Below, one piece after another: positions 1 to 5,942 of a stretch of DNA of 6,244 nucleotides. Numbering within the stretch: the first letter of the stretch is position 1; each line of letters starts with the position of its first letter. A program made the translations under genes and the position numbers. This DNA is from an uncultured Clostridia bacterium (GTDB taxonomy: Bacteria; Bacillota; Clostridia; TANB77; UBA1234): the NCBI GenBank assembly GCA_947624765.1, contig CANQLS010000094.1:1-6244 (forward strand). The letters run 5' to 3'. The notes under the pieces were generated by a model, which saw only the letters and a program-made list of their open reading frames with translations, was not told the DNA's origin and searched no databases.

Positions 1-223
1 AATATAGGTTTGCCTTAGATGCATTAATTGCAACCTCTGCCTTGATGATTCCACCTGGTTCTCCAGCAGCTCTTGGTTTTGTATGTTTCGATCTAACATT
101 AACACCCTCTACTACTACTTTGTTATCTTTTGGTAATACTTCTAGCACTTGTCCTTTTTTGCCTTTATCAGCACCTGAATTAATCATAACAGTATCACCT
201 TTTTTTATGTGTAGGTTGTTCAT
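1..223 (-). CDS. rplX: 50S ribosomal protein L24, 3' part cut by window edge
   Basis: L24 (uL24) is an early assembly protein that binds the 5' domain of 23S rRNA near the exit tunnel. Only 74 codons are present; the family is usually about 100-105 residues, so roughly 30 C-terminal residues lie beyond the left edge. The visible part holds the KOW-type motif at about residues 7-30 (KKGDTV...GADKGKKGQVLEV), then VVVEGVN and KHTKP, all typical of bacterial L24. The ATG is the first possible start: an in-frame TAA lies three codons upstream, and AGGTGG sits 11 nt ahead of the ATG. The gap to rplN is 39 nt. The usual GGIxxxExPIHxSNV segment reads GGIIKAEVAINASKAN here, somewhat diverged but still recognisable. 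The cut is an effect of the window, not a broken gene. Confidence 0.96.
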   Translation of the reverse strand, partial: MNNLHIKKGDTVMINSGADKGKKGQVLEVLPKDNKVVVEGVNVRSKHTKPRAAGEPGGIIKAEVAINASKANLY

Positions 224-262
224 TCTTTTTTACACCACCTTTATTTAATCTTATTGTTCTTT

Positions 263-631
263 TTAAAGAACTTCCGGAGCAAGAGAAAGAATTTTCATAT
301 ATTCTTTATCTCTTAATTCTCTTGCTACTGGTCCAAAGATACGAGTTCCTCTTGGATTTTTATCTTCTTTTATGATAACAGCTGCATTATCGTCAAATCT
401 AATATAAGAACCATCTGCTCTCTTTAAGCCTTTTTTCGTTCTTACTACTACAGCTTTTACAACATCACCTTTTTTCACCATTCCACCTGGTGTAGCACTT
501 TTAACAGAAGCCACAATGACATCACCGATGTTTGCAAATTTTCTATAAGAACCACCTAAACATCTGATACACATAATTTCTTTTGCTCCTGTATTATCTG
601 CAACACGAAGGATACTTTGTTGTTGTACCAT
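263..631 (-). CDS. rplN: 50S ribosomal protein L14
   Basis: L14 (uL14) sits at the 30S-facing side of the large subunit, where it helps form an intersubunit bridge and binds 23S rRNA. The product is 122 residues, the standard bacterial length. Family segments are easy to read: VADNTGAKE (about 10-18), the five-stranded barrel core with ANIGDVIVASVK (33-44), ATPGG.VKKGDVVKAVVVRTK (46-66), and the C-terminal PRGTRIFGPVARELR (93-107) ending SLAPEVL. The start follows a GGAG-type ribosome binding site with normal spacing. Two cysteines (21, 24) occur in the second strand; I make nothing of this. It begins the spc gene group, but the 49 nt upstream show no terminator or clear promoter, so it is probably transcribed with the S10 genes. 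Confidence 0.98.
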   Translation of the reverse strand: MVQQQSILRVADNTGAKEIMCIRCLGGSYRKFANIGDVIVASVKSATPGGMVKKGDVVKAVVVRTKKGLKRADGSYIRFDDNAAVIIKEDKNPRGTRIFGPVARELRDKEYMKILSLAPEVL

Positions 632-680
632 GATTTTTTCTCCTTTCTTATACTTTTTAAAGCGTGAAGTTTATTGCATA

Positions 681-938
681 CTATTTTGCTTTCTCCACAA
701 TCTCTACAACTCTCCATCTCTTATCCTTTGATAGAGGTCTTGTTTCCATTACTCTAACTGTATCGCCAACTTTGCATTCATTATTTTCATCATGAGCTTT
801 TAATTTAAATGTTCTCTTCATGATTTTTCCATATAAAGAATGTTTGTAGCTAGTTTCTACTGCAACAACGACTGTTTTTTCCATTTTGTCGCTGATTACT
901 TTTCCCACTCTCGTTTTACGAAGTGCTCTCTCTTCCAT
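681..938 (-). CDS. rpsQ: 30S ribosomal protein S17
   Basis: S17 (uS17) is a primary 16S rRNA-binding protein that helps fold the 5' domain of the small subunit. At 85 residues it has normal family length. The OB-fold signature is clear: VGKVISDKMEKTVVVAV (11-27), the HSLYGKIMKRT segment (33-43), AHDENNECKVGD (48-59), the family signature, and the final ETRPLSKDKRWRVVEIVEKA. The ATG lies 7 nt after an AAGGAG binding site in the 34-nt gap to rpmC. It is the last gene of the classical S10 group; rplN follows after 49 nt. Confidence 0.98.
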   Translation of the reverse strand: MEERALRKTRVGKVISDKMEKTVVVAVETSYKHSLYGKIMKRTFKLKAHDENNECKVGDTVRVMETRPLSKDKRWRVVEIVEKAK

Positions 939-972
939 TTTGCTTCTCCTTTCTATCGGATTTTTGTATTAT

Positions 973-1173
973 TTATTCTTCGCCATTTAATTCTCTTTCT
1001 CTTAAAATTGTCTTAATTCTAGCAATATCCTTTTTAATATTTTTCATTTTCATCGGATTGTCTAAACCATTTGCAGCATGTTGAAATCTTAGTTTGAATA
1101 ATTCAGACTTTAATTCTACAAGCTCATTTCTTAAATCCGATGAGGTTGATTTTCTAATTTCACTAGTCTTCAT
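973..1173 (-). CDS. rpmC: 50S ribosomal protein L29
   Basis: L29 (uL29) is a small helical protein at the polypeptide tunnel exit, beside L23, in the area where trigger factor and SRP dock. The chosen start gives 66 residues beginning MKTSEIR, which matches the usual family length and N-terminus. Two long helices are visible: about 8-35 (LRNELVELKSELFKLRFQHA) and 42-62 (KMKNIKKDIARIKTILRERE). The frame is open further up (GTG GTG AGA ATG ATG), but the GTGs fall inside the ribosome binding site. The first ATG (1176) is only 5 nt from AGGTGG and the second (1173) is 8 nt away, so 1173 is preferred. The gene starts 11 nt inside the end of rplP, which suggests translational coupling. Confidence 0.96.
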   Translation of the reverse strand: MKTSEIRKSTSSDLRNELVELKSELFKLRFQHAANGLDNPMKMKNIKKDIARIKTILRERELNGEE

Positions 1174-1606
1174 CATTCTCACCACCTACTTCATTTTTTT
1201 CAACCTTAACAAATTTTGTTTTAATTGGAAGTTTATGTGCAGCAAGTCTAAATGCTTCTCTTGCTGTCTCTTCTGTTACTCCGGCCATTTCAAACAAAAT
1301 TCTTCCTGGTTTTACAACTGCAACCCAATATTCTACTGAACCTTTACCACTACCCATACGAGTTTCAGCAGGTTTCTTTGTAATTGGCTTATCTGGGAAT
1401 ATTTTAATCCAAACTTGACCACCTCTTTTGATGAAACGTGTCATCGCAATTCTGGCAGCTTCAATTTGGTTAGAAGTAATCCAACCAGCTTCTAAAGCTT
1501 GTAGACCAAATTCTCCGTATGTTACTTCTGTTCCTCTTGTTGCCTTACCTCTATTTCTTCCCTTTTGCATTTTTCTAAATTTACTTCTTTTTGGCATTAG
1601 TGGCAT
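1163..1606 (-). CDS. rplP: 50S ribosomal protein L16
   Basis: L16 (uL16) binds 23S rRNA and 5S rRNA near the A-site tRNA and is a late assembly protein. The product is 147 residues, close to the 137-144 usual in bacteria. Family blocks are MPKRSKFRKMQKGRNRG (4-20), QIEAARIAMTRFIKRGG (47-63), VWIKIFPDKPIT (65-76), RMGSGKG (83-89), EYWVAVVKPGRILFEM (92-107) and AHKLPIKTKFV (123-133). The C-terminal acidic tail (ENDED) is poorly conserved. The first ATG overlaps the rpsC stop by one base (TAATG) and is 9 nt after GGAGG. A second in-frame ATG at 1597 exists because of a 9-bp tandem duplication, but it is 18 nt from the binding site, so the upstream ATG is preferred. The 3' end overlaps rpmC. Confidence 0.97.
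   Translation of the reverse strand: MPLMPKRSKFRKMQKGRNRGKATRGTEVTYGEFGLQALEAGWITSNQIEAARIAMTRFIKRGGQVWIKIFPDKPITKKPAETRMGSGKGSVEYWVAVVKPGRILFEMAGVTEETAREAFRLAAHKLPIKTKFVKVEKNEVGGENDED
1182..1187 (-). promoter_or_regulatory. Ribosome binding site of rpmC, inside rplP
   Basis: AGGTGG lies within the last codons of rplP (reading Val-Gly-Gly there). It stands 8 nt from the ATG at 1173 and 5 nt from the ATG at 1176. This decides the rpmC start and excludes the overlapping GTG codons, which would lie on or beside the binding site itself. Confidence 0.75.
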
Positions 1607-1609
1607 TAG
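1592..1609 (-). repeat. 9-bp tandem duplication over the rplP start
   Basis: The unit CTAATGCCA (minus strand) occurs twice with no gap. The first copy carries the rpsC stop and the rplP ATG; the second adds an in-frame Leu-Met-Pro and a second ATG. With one unit the spacing to the ribosome binding site and the stop/start overlap would be unchanged, so the expansion looks translationally neutral. Confidence 0.9.
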
Positions 1610-2262
1610 TTTCTACCTCCTTCTGCATTTTTCTTAGGAAGTACTTCACCTTTATAAATCCAAACTTTAATACCTATCTTTCCATAAGTAGTATTTGCTT
1701 CATAAAAACCATAATCTATGTCAGCTCTTAATGTTTGTAGTGGTATAGTACCCTCTCTATAAAATTCTGATCTTGCGATTTCAGCTCCTCCAAGTCTTCC
1801 AGAAGCAGCTGTTTTAATTCCTTTAGCTCCAGCTTTCATAGCTTTTGCCATACATTGTTTCATTGCTTTACGATAAGAAATTCTTCTTTCTAATTGTCCA
1901 GCAATATTTTCTGCAACTAACTGTGCATCAATATCTGGATTTTTAACTTCAACAATGTTCAAAATAATTTCTTTTTGGAACATCTTTGTTAAATCTTCTT
2001 TTACTTTGTTTACAATTTCTCCGTTCTTGCCTAAAGCTTGACCTGGCTTTGCAACTAATACGTTTACTCTAACATTGCTAGCTGTTCTTTCGATTTCAAC
2101 TTTTGAAACGCCAGCAACAAATAATTTTTTCTTTACATATTCACGAATCTTGTGATCTTCAACTAAATTATTAGAAAACTCTTTCTTTCCAGCATACCAT
2201 TTTGAATCCCAGTCTTTAATAATTCCTACTCTTAACCCATGTGGGTCCATTTTTTGTCCCAT
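1606..2262 (-). CDS. rpsC: 30S ribosomal protein S3
   Basis: S3 (uS3) lines the mRNA entry channel in the head of the small subunit, with S4 and S5 taking part in mRNA unwinding. The product is 218 residues, the usual Firmicute length. It opens with the family N-terminus MGQKMDPHGLRVG, followed by a type II KH domain (about 38-107) whose GxxG loop reads GKNG (78-81) rather than the common GKGG. The C-terminal domain carries RRISYRKAMKQCMAKAMKAGAKGIK (about 126-150), SGRLGGAEIARSE, and the end segment ADIDYGFYEANTTYGKIGIKVWIYKGEVLP. GGAGG sits 9 nt upstream of the ATG. The gap to rplV is 20 nt, and the stop overlaps the rplP start by one base. Confidence 0.98.
   Translation of the reverse strand: MGQKMDPHGLRVGIIKDWDSKWYAGKKEFSNNLVEDHKIREYVKKKLFVAGVSKVEIERTASNVRVNVLVAKPGQALGKNGEIVNKVKEDLTKMFQKEIILNIVEVKNPDIDAQLVAENIAGQLERRISYRKAMKQCMAKAMKAGAKGIKTAASGRLGGAEIARSEFYREGTIPLQTLRADIDYGFYEANTTYGKIGIKVWIYKGEVLPKKNAEGGRN
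1616..1622 (-). promoter_or_regulatory. Ribosome binding site of rplP, inside rpsC
   Basis: AAGGAGG lies in the last codons of rpsC (Gly-Gly-Arg-Asn region). It stands 9 nt from the rplP ATG at 1606 but 18 nt from the second in-frame ATG at 1597, which favours the upstream start. Its position within rpsC fits coupled translation of S3 and L16. Confidence 0.8.
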
Positions 2263-2282
2263 GAAATAATTCCTCCTTTCTC

Positions 2283-2618
2283 TTAATCTTTTTCCGTTAA
2301 TACAACTTCTATATGTGAAGTTCTTTTTCTAATTCTATTTGCTCTACCTTTTGTAGCAGCTCTAATTCTCTTCATTGTAGGTCCTTGATTTGCATAAATT
2401 TCAGAAATAACTAATTTATTTCTATCCATTTGGTGATTATTCTCAGCATTTGCAATAGCTGATTTTAATACCTTTTCTACTAATGGAGATGCTGCCTTTG
2501 GTGTATATTTTAAGATTGCTAGAGCTTCATCAACTGATTTTCCTCTAATTAAATCGATAACAATTTTAACTTTTCTAGCTGATATTCTAGCATATTTTAA
2601 ACTTGCTCTAGATTCCAT
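2283..2618 (-). CDS. rplV: 50S ribosomal protein L22
   Basis: L22 (uL22) touches all domains of 23S rRNA and sends a long beta-hairpin into the peptide exit tunnel. The product is 111 residues, normal length. It opens with ASLKYARISARKVKIVIDLIRGK (5-27), then the helix SPLVEKVLKSAIANAENN (44-61). The hairpin is about residues 79-101 (GPTMKRIRAATKGRANRIRKR) and is followed by TSHIEVVL. The hairpin is full length with no deletion of the sort linked to macrolide resistance in other bacteria. AAGGAG lies 9 nt ahead of the ATG, just after the rpsS stop; the intergenic gap is 19 nt. Confidence 0.98.
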   Translation of the reverse strand: MESRASLKYARISARKVKIVIDLIRGKSVDEALAILKYTPKAASPLVEKVLKSAIANAENNHQMDRNKLVISEIYANQGPTMKRIRAATKGRANRIRKRTSHIEVVLTEKD

Positions 2619-2637
2619 TTTAGGTTTCTCCTTCCTT

Positions 2638-2916
2638 TTATTTTACTTTTGATGTTTTATCTCCAGCATGACCTTTGAATGTTCTTGTTGGAACAAACTC
2701 ACCTAATTTATGACCAATCATTTCATCTGTTATATATACTGGCACATGCTTTCTACCATCATGAACTGCGATTGTATGTCCTACCATTTGTGGGAATATT
2801 GTAGAAGCTCTTGACCATGTCTTTAAAACTTCTTTTTTATTCTCTTCGTTCATTTTTTCAATTCTAGCTAGCAATTTTGCATCTACAAATGGACCTTTTT
2901 TTAATGATCTTGACAT
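2638..2916 (-). CDS. rpsS: 30S ribosomal protein S19
   Basis: S19 (uS19) works in the head of the small subunit with S13, close to the A-site tRNA and the intersubunit bridge. The chosen start gives 92 residues beginning MSRSLKKGPFVD, the canonical N-terminus and length. Other family blocks are TWSRASTIFPQMVGHTIAVHDG (33-54), KHVPVYITDEMIGHKLGEFVPTRTF (56-80) and the terminal GHAGDK. The frame stays open to a TTG seven codons upstream, but those codons contain the ribosome binding site, so the longer version is not credible. The gene sits 41 nt after rplB and 19 nt before rplV. Confidence 0.97.
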   Translation of the reverse strand: MSRSLKKGPFVDAKLLARIEKMNEENKKEVLKTWSRASTIFPQMVGHTIAVHDGRKHVPVYITDEMIGHKLGEFVPTRTFKGHAGDKTSKVK

Positions 2917-2924
2917 TTCTTTTT

Positions 2925-2931
2925 CCTCCTT
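2925..2931 (-). promoter_or_regulatory. Ribosome binding site that fixes the rpsS start
   Basis: AAGGAGG stands 8 nt from the ATG at 2916. An upstream in-frame TTG at 2937 would place this binding site inside the coding region, so it is excluded. Confidence 0.85.
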
Positions 2932-2957
2932 CTTCAAGTTTTCATACCGACCAATTT

Positions 2958-3791
2958 CTATTTGGCATTTCTACGTTTTACAATAAACTTGCTACTTGCT
3001 TTCTTAGCATTTCTTGTCTTATATCCAAGAGCTGGTTTACCCCAAGGAGTAACTGGTCCTGGTCTACCAACTGGAGACTTACCTTCACCACCACCATGTG
3101 GGTGATCATTAGGGTTCATAACAGAACCTCTTACTTCTGGTCTTTTACCTAACCATCTGCTCTTACCAGCTTTACCTAACTTGATGTTCTCATGCTCTGT
3201 ATTACCAACTTGACCGATAGTTGCTATGCAATCTATACTAACTAATCTCATTTCTCCTGAAGGTAATCTTACATGTGCATATTTTCCTTCTTTTGCCATT
3301 AATTGTGCGCTATTACCTGCACTTCTTACCATTTGGGCACCCTTACCAGGTTTTAATTCAACACAATGAATTAATGTACCAACTGGAATGCTTGAAATTG
3401 GAAGACTATTACCTGGTTTAATATCTGCATTTGCACCAGCCATAACTGTATCTCCAACATTTAATCCGATAGGAGCTAATATATAAGCCTTTTCGCCATC
3501 TTCATATTCTAGCAATGCGATATTTGCACTTCTATTTGGATCATACTCAATAGCAGTAACTTTTGCAGGTACATCTACCTTTCTTCTTTTAAAATCAATA
3601 ATTCTATATTTTCTTCTAGATCCTCCACCTTGATGTCTTACTGTAATTCTACCATATGAATTTCTACCAGCATTTTTCTTTAACTTTGTTGTTAAAGCTC
3701 TCTCTGGTTTTGATTTTGTAATTTCTTCATAAGTAGAAACTGTCATACCTCTTCTAGATGGAGTCGTTGGTTTAAATTGTTTAATTCCCAT
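2958..3791 (-). CDS. rplB: 50S ribosomal protein L2
   Basis: L2 (uL2) is one of the most conserved large-subunit proteins. It is needed for subunit association and lies near the peptidyl transferase centre. The product is 277 residues, standard length. The N-terminal region has KPTTPSRRGMT and NSYGRITVRHQGGGSRRKYR (44-63). The OB-fold and SH3-like RNA-binding core follow, with IEYDPNRSANIALLEYEDGEKAYILAP and LPSGEMR. The C-terminal signature NPNDHPHGGGEG includes His230, equivalent to E. coli His229 (mature numbering), then PVTPWGKPALGYKTR. The start is an ATG after AAGGAG with normal spacing. Upstream is an unusually long 89-nt gap to rplW with competing inverted repeats. No odd residues were seen. 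Confidence 0.98.
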   Translation of the reverse strand: MGIKQFKPTTPSRRGMTVSTYEEITKSKPERALTTKLKKNAGRNSYGRITVRHQGGGSRRKYRIIDFKRRKVDVPAKVTAIEYDPNRSANIALLEYEDGEKAYILAPIGLNVGDTVMAGANADIKPGNSLPISSIPVGTLIHCVELKPGKGAQMVRSAGNSAQLMAKEGKYAHVRLPSGEMRLVSIDCIATIGQVGNTEHENIKLGKAGKSRWLGKRPEVRGSVMNPNDHPHGGGEGKSPVGRPGPVTPWGKPALGYKTRNAKKASSKFIVKRRNAK

Positions 3792-3814
3792 TTTTGTTCT
3801 CTCCTTTTTATTTT

Positions 3815-3869
3815 AAGACCTTCTAGTTCGTTAACTTTTCAGGCTATCTTTTATAATGGTCTTTAGCCT
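3815..3869 (-). other. Competing inverted repeats in the rplW-rplB gap
   Basis: In the mRNA, AGGCUA (3869-3864) is followed at once by AAGACC (3863-3858). Downstream are their complements UAGCCU (3846-3841) and GGUCUU (3820-3815). The two 6-bp stems are interleaved, so they form either two alternative hairpins or a pseudoknot. A third option pairs UUAGC near 3879-3875 with GCUAA in the AGGCUAA block. No run of U follows, so this is not an intrinsic terminator. The stems are short and AT-leaning, so chance is possible; a role in translation of rplB is inference only. Confidence 0.35.
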
Positions 3870-3880
3870 TTAAATGCTAA

Positions 3881-4225
3881 CTATGCGCCAAATTCTTCTA
3901 TGCTTGTTTTAAACTTCTTATTAGAAGTAGCATCTTTTCCGCCTTTTGTTTTATAATTTAAACTTTTTGGATCCATATCAATTGTAACAATTGCTTTTTT
4001 CCAATCAGAAGTTTTTCCTTCATGAGCACCTTGTCTCTTTGGTTTTCCCTTAACGTTAATAGTTTTAACTTCTTTAACTTTTACTTCAAATAACTTTTCA
4101 ACTGCTCTTTTGATATCAATCTTTGTTGCCTTTTTATTTACTTCGAAAGTGTACCTTCCTTCTGCTTGTGCAGCTGTACTCTTTTCAGTAATAACTGGTT
4201 TTACAATAACATCTTCTGCAACCAT
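3881..4225 (-). CDS. rplW: 50S ribosomal protein L23
   Basis: L23 (uL23) surrounds the exit of the peptide tunnel and is the main docking site for trigger factor and part of the SRP site. The core matches the family: VIVKPVITEKS (6-16), YTFEVNKKATKIDIKRAVEKLFEVKVKEV (25-53), then NVKGKPKRQG and the KKAIVTID strand (76-83). The product is 114 residues against about 95-100 usual. The excess is a basic segment at about residues 86-107 (PKSLNYKTKGGKDATSNKKF) inserted before a final IEEFGA that resembles the normal end of the protein. The ATG shares one base with the rplD stop (TAATG), and its binding site GGAGG lies in the last rplD codons, implying coupling. The next gene, rplB, is 89 nt away. 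Confidence 0.97.
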   Translation of the reverse strand: MVAEDVIVKPVITEKSTAAQAEGRYTFEVNKKATKIDIKRAVEKLFEVKVKEVKTINVKGKPKRQGAHEGKTSDWKKAIVTIDMDPKSLNYKTKGGKDATSNKKFKTSIEEFGA

Positions 4226-4845
4226 TATGCGTACACCTCCTCTATTTTCTCAGTAGCCTCTTTTGTTAAAATCAATTTCTCATATTTCAAAATATCATAT
4301 GTATTGATTGTATTTACTAAAGCTACTTTTACATTTGGAATATTTCTTGTTGAAGCTTCTACATTCAAATTCTTATCAGCTAAAACAACAAGAGCCTTAT
4401 TTACTTTTAAGTTTTCAAGAACCTTAGCCATATTCTTTGTTTTAATCTCGCTAAAATCTAAAGCATCTAAAACAATTAATTGATTTTCATTTACTTTAGA
4501 AGTAAGAGCAGATTTTAAAGCTAATCTCTTTACTTTTTTATTTAATGTATATTTATATGATCTTGGTTTTGGTCCTAAAGCAATACCACCTTTAATCCAT
4601 TGTGGAGCTCTAATACTACCTTGTCTTGCTCTACCTGTACCTTTTTGTTTCCAAGGTTTCTTTCCACCGCCACTAACTTCACTACGTGTTTTGGTAGATT
4701 GTGTACCTTGTCTTTGGTTTGCTAAGTAGTTTACAACAACATCATGCAATACATCTTCGTTTACTTCTACTGCAAATACGTTGTCTGATAACTCTATATC
4801 ACCAACTTTTTTACCTTCTATATTTAATAAATCTACTTTAGGCAT
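4225..4845 (-). CDS. rplD: 50S ribosomal protein L4
   Basis: L4 (uL4) has a globular domain on the ribosome surface and a long loop that reaches the exit tunnel constriction opposite L22. The product is 206 residues, matching Firmicute L4. The loop spans about residues 42-90 and contains GGGKKPWKQKGTGRARQGS (59-77) and PQWIKGG, all intact. The start MPKVDLLNIEGKKVG follows AAGGAGG in an 18-nt gap after rplC. In gamma-proteobacteria L4 represses its own operon through the S10 leader; whether it does so here cannot be judged from sequence, although a structured leader exists upstream of rpsJ. The stop overlaps rplW by one base. Confidence 0.98.
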   Translation of the reverse strand: MPKVDLLNIEGKKVGDIELSDNVFAVEVNEDVLHDVVVNYLANQRQGTQSTKTRSEVSGGGKKPWKQKGTGRARQGSIRAPQWIKGGIALGPKPRSYKYTLNKKVKRLALKSALTSKVNENQLIVLDALDFSEIKTKNMAKVLENLKVNKALVVLADKNLNVEASTRNIPNVKVALVNTINTYDILKYEKLILTKEATEKIEEVYA

Positions 4846-4863
4846 TTTCTATTCCTCCTTCCC

Positions 4864-5499
4864 TTAATTTTCTGTCTTTACAGAGCTTCTTACTCTTACT
4901 AATGCATTCTTACGTCCTGGAACACTACCTTTGATTAATAAAACATTTTTATCCATATCAACTTTTACAACTTCAAGGTGTTGAACCGTAACAGTTTCTT
5001 TACCTGTTTGACCTGGTAATTTTTTACCTGGAAATACTCTTCCTGGAGAAGATGTAGGTCCCATAGAACCTGGTCTTCTATGGTACATACTACCATGTCC
5101 TTTTGGTCCTATATGTTGACCATGTCTTTTAATAACGCCTTGAAATCCCTTTGCTTTTGAAATTCCTTGTACATCAACAAATTCTCCAGCTGTAAATACA
5201 TCAGCTTTTAATTCGTCTCCAACATTTACACTATCAACATCATCTAATCTTAATTCGCGAATATATTTCTTATAAGCTAATTTAAGTTTATCAAATTGAC
5301 CTTTTTCAGGTTTATTCAAATGTTTTTCTTTAACTTCTCCTGTAGCAACTTGAATAGCATTATATCCGTCTGTTTCTACTGTTTTCTTCTTAATAACAAC
5401 GCATGGTTCTACTTCTACCACAGTTACAGGAATAGCTAAACCATTGTCATCAAATATTTGTGTCATTCCTAATTTTTTGCCATAAATTCCTTTTTTCAT
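4864..5499 (-). CDS. rplC: 50S ribosomal protein L3
   Basis: L3 (uL3) is an early large-subunit assembly protein whose extension reaches the peptidyl transferase centre. The chosen start gives 211 residues, like other Firmicutes, with the canonical opening MKKGIYGKKLGMTQIF. The long loop region contains KGFQGVIKRHGQ (117-128), GHGSMYHRRPGSMGP (134-148) and GRVFPGKKLPGQTG (153-166), followed by TVQHLEVVKVD. The glutamine methylated by PrmB in E. coli falls in a stretch reading PTSSPG here and is not present. An ATG two codons upstream (5505) is only 3 nt from the ribosome binding site, so 5499 is preferred. The 48-nt gap to rpsJ has a 5-bp inverted repeat (GTTCA at 5524-5528, TGAAC at 5536-5540) that I consider weak. 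Confidence 0.97.
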   Translation of the reverse strand: MKKGIYGKKLGMTQIFDDNGLAIPVTVVEVEPCVVIKKKTVETDGYNAIQVATGEVKEKHLNKPEKGQFDKLKLAYKKYIRELRLDDVDSVNVGDELKADVFTAGEFVDVQGISKAKGFQGVIKRHGQHIGPKGHGSMYHRRPGSMGPTSSPGRVFPGKKLPGQTGKETVTVQHLEVVKVDMDKNVLLIKGSVPGRKNALVRVRSSVKTEN

Positions 5500-5508
5500 T
5501 TTCATATA

Positions 5509-5515
5509 CCTCCTT
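5509..5515 (-). promoter_or_regulatory. Ribosome binding site that decides the rplC start
   Basis: AAGGAGG lies 3 nt from the ATG at 5505 and 9 nt from the ATG at 5499. The second spacing is normal and gives the family N-terminus MKKGI, so initiation at 5499 is favoured. Confidence 0.8.
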
Positions 5516-5547
5516 GGTTATCGGTTCACATTTTATGAACATGACCA

Positions 5548-5892
5548 TTATTTGTTTACTTTCATTTCTGCTTCTACACCAGCTGGTAACTCAATTTTCA
5601 TTAAAGCTTCAGCAGTTTTTGGTGTAGGGTAAAGAATATCAATAACTCTTTTATGCGTTCTCATTTCAAATTGCTCTCTGGAATCTTTATCCTTATGTGG
5701 TGAACGTAAGATAGTTATTACTTCTTTCTTTGTAGGTAGTGGAATAGGGCCTGATACTTGAGCACCTGTTCTCTTAGCCGTATCTACTATTTTTTGAGCA
5801 GACTGGTCTAATATAACATGGTCAAATGCTTTAAGTCTTATTCTAATTTTTTCCTTTCCTACTTCTGTCGTTGTTTGTTTTTCCTTTGGCAT
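5548..5892 (-). CDS. rpsJ: 30S ribosomal protein S10 (NusE)
   Basis: S10 (uS10) belongs to the small-subunit head. As NusE it also pairs with NusB in antitermination complexes on rRNA operons and links RNA polymerase to the ribosome through NusG. The core is unmistakable: KIRIRLKAFDHVILDQSAQKIVDTAKRTGA (15-44), SGPIPLPT (47-54) and DSREQFEMRTHKRVIDILYPTP (70-91). The product is 114 residues against about 102 usual, with roughly 10 extra N-terminal residues (PKEKQTTTEVG region) and two extra at the end. The ATG is 8 nt after AAGGAGG. The frame is open to a GTG at 5940 but that lies upstream of the binding site in a structured leader. It is the first gene of the operon, behind a promoter at 6105-6133. 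Confidence 0.97.
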   Translation of the reverse strand: MPKEKQTTTEVGKEKIRIRLKAFDHVILDQSAQKIVDTAKRTGAQVSGPIPLPTKKEVITILRSPHKDKDSREQFEMRTHKRVIDILYPTPKTAEALMKIELPAGVEAEMKVNK

Positions 5893-5901
5893 ATTAGTTT
5901 C

Positions 5902-5908
5902 CCTCCTT
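5902..5908 (-). promoter_or_regulatory. Ribosome binding site of rpsJ
   Basis: AAGGAGG stands 9 nt from the ATG at 5892 if counted from the last G of that heptamer (8 nt if the following G is included). It excludes upstream in-frame starts. The overlapping GGGAAA (5903-5898) could pair with UUUCCC at 5993-5988 in the leader. Confidence 0.85.
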
Positions 5909-5942
5909 AATTTTCTCGTACCGACAAAGTGTCCACGCACCC

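Noticed and set aside
42..248. Plus-strand open frames at 42-248, 1094-1339, 1428-1637, 2877-3152 and 4166-4483
   Set aside because: All lie antisense to clear ribosomal protein genes, with composition typical of the reverse of conserved coding sequence and no family resemblance.
2917..2937. Longer rpsS from a TTG at 2937
   Set aside because: The added codons are the ribosome binding site; the ATG at 2916 gives the canonical MSRSLKKGPF and 92 residues.
5524..5540. GTTCA/TGAAC inverted repeat between rpsJ and rplC
   Set aside because: A 5-bp stem with no U run in an AT-rich spacer is expected by chance.
5893..5940. Upstream extension of rpsJ from a GTG at 5940
   Set aside because: It would place the strong AAGGAGG site inside the gene, reads through leader sequence with hairpin potential, and gives a non-family N-terminus.
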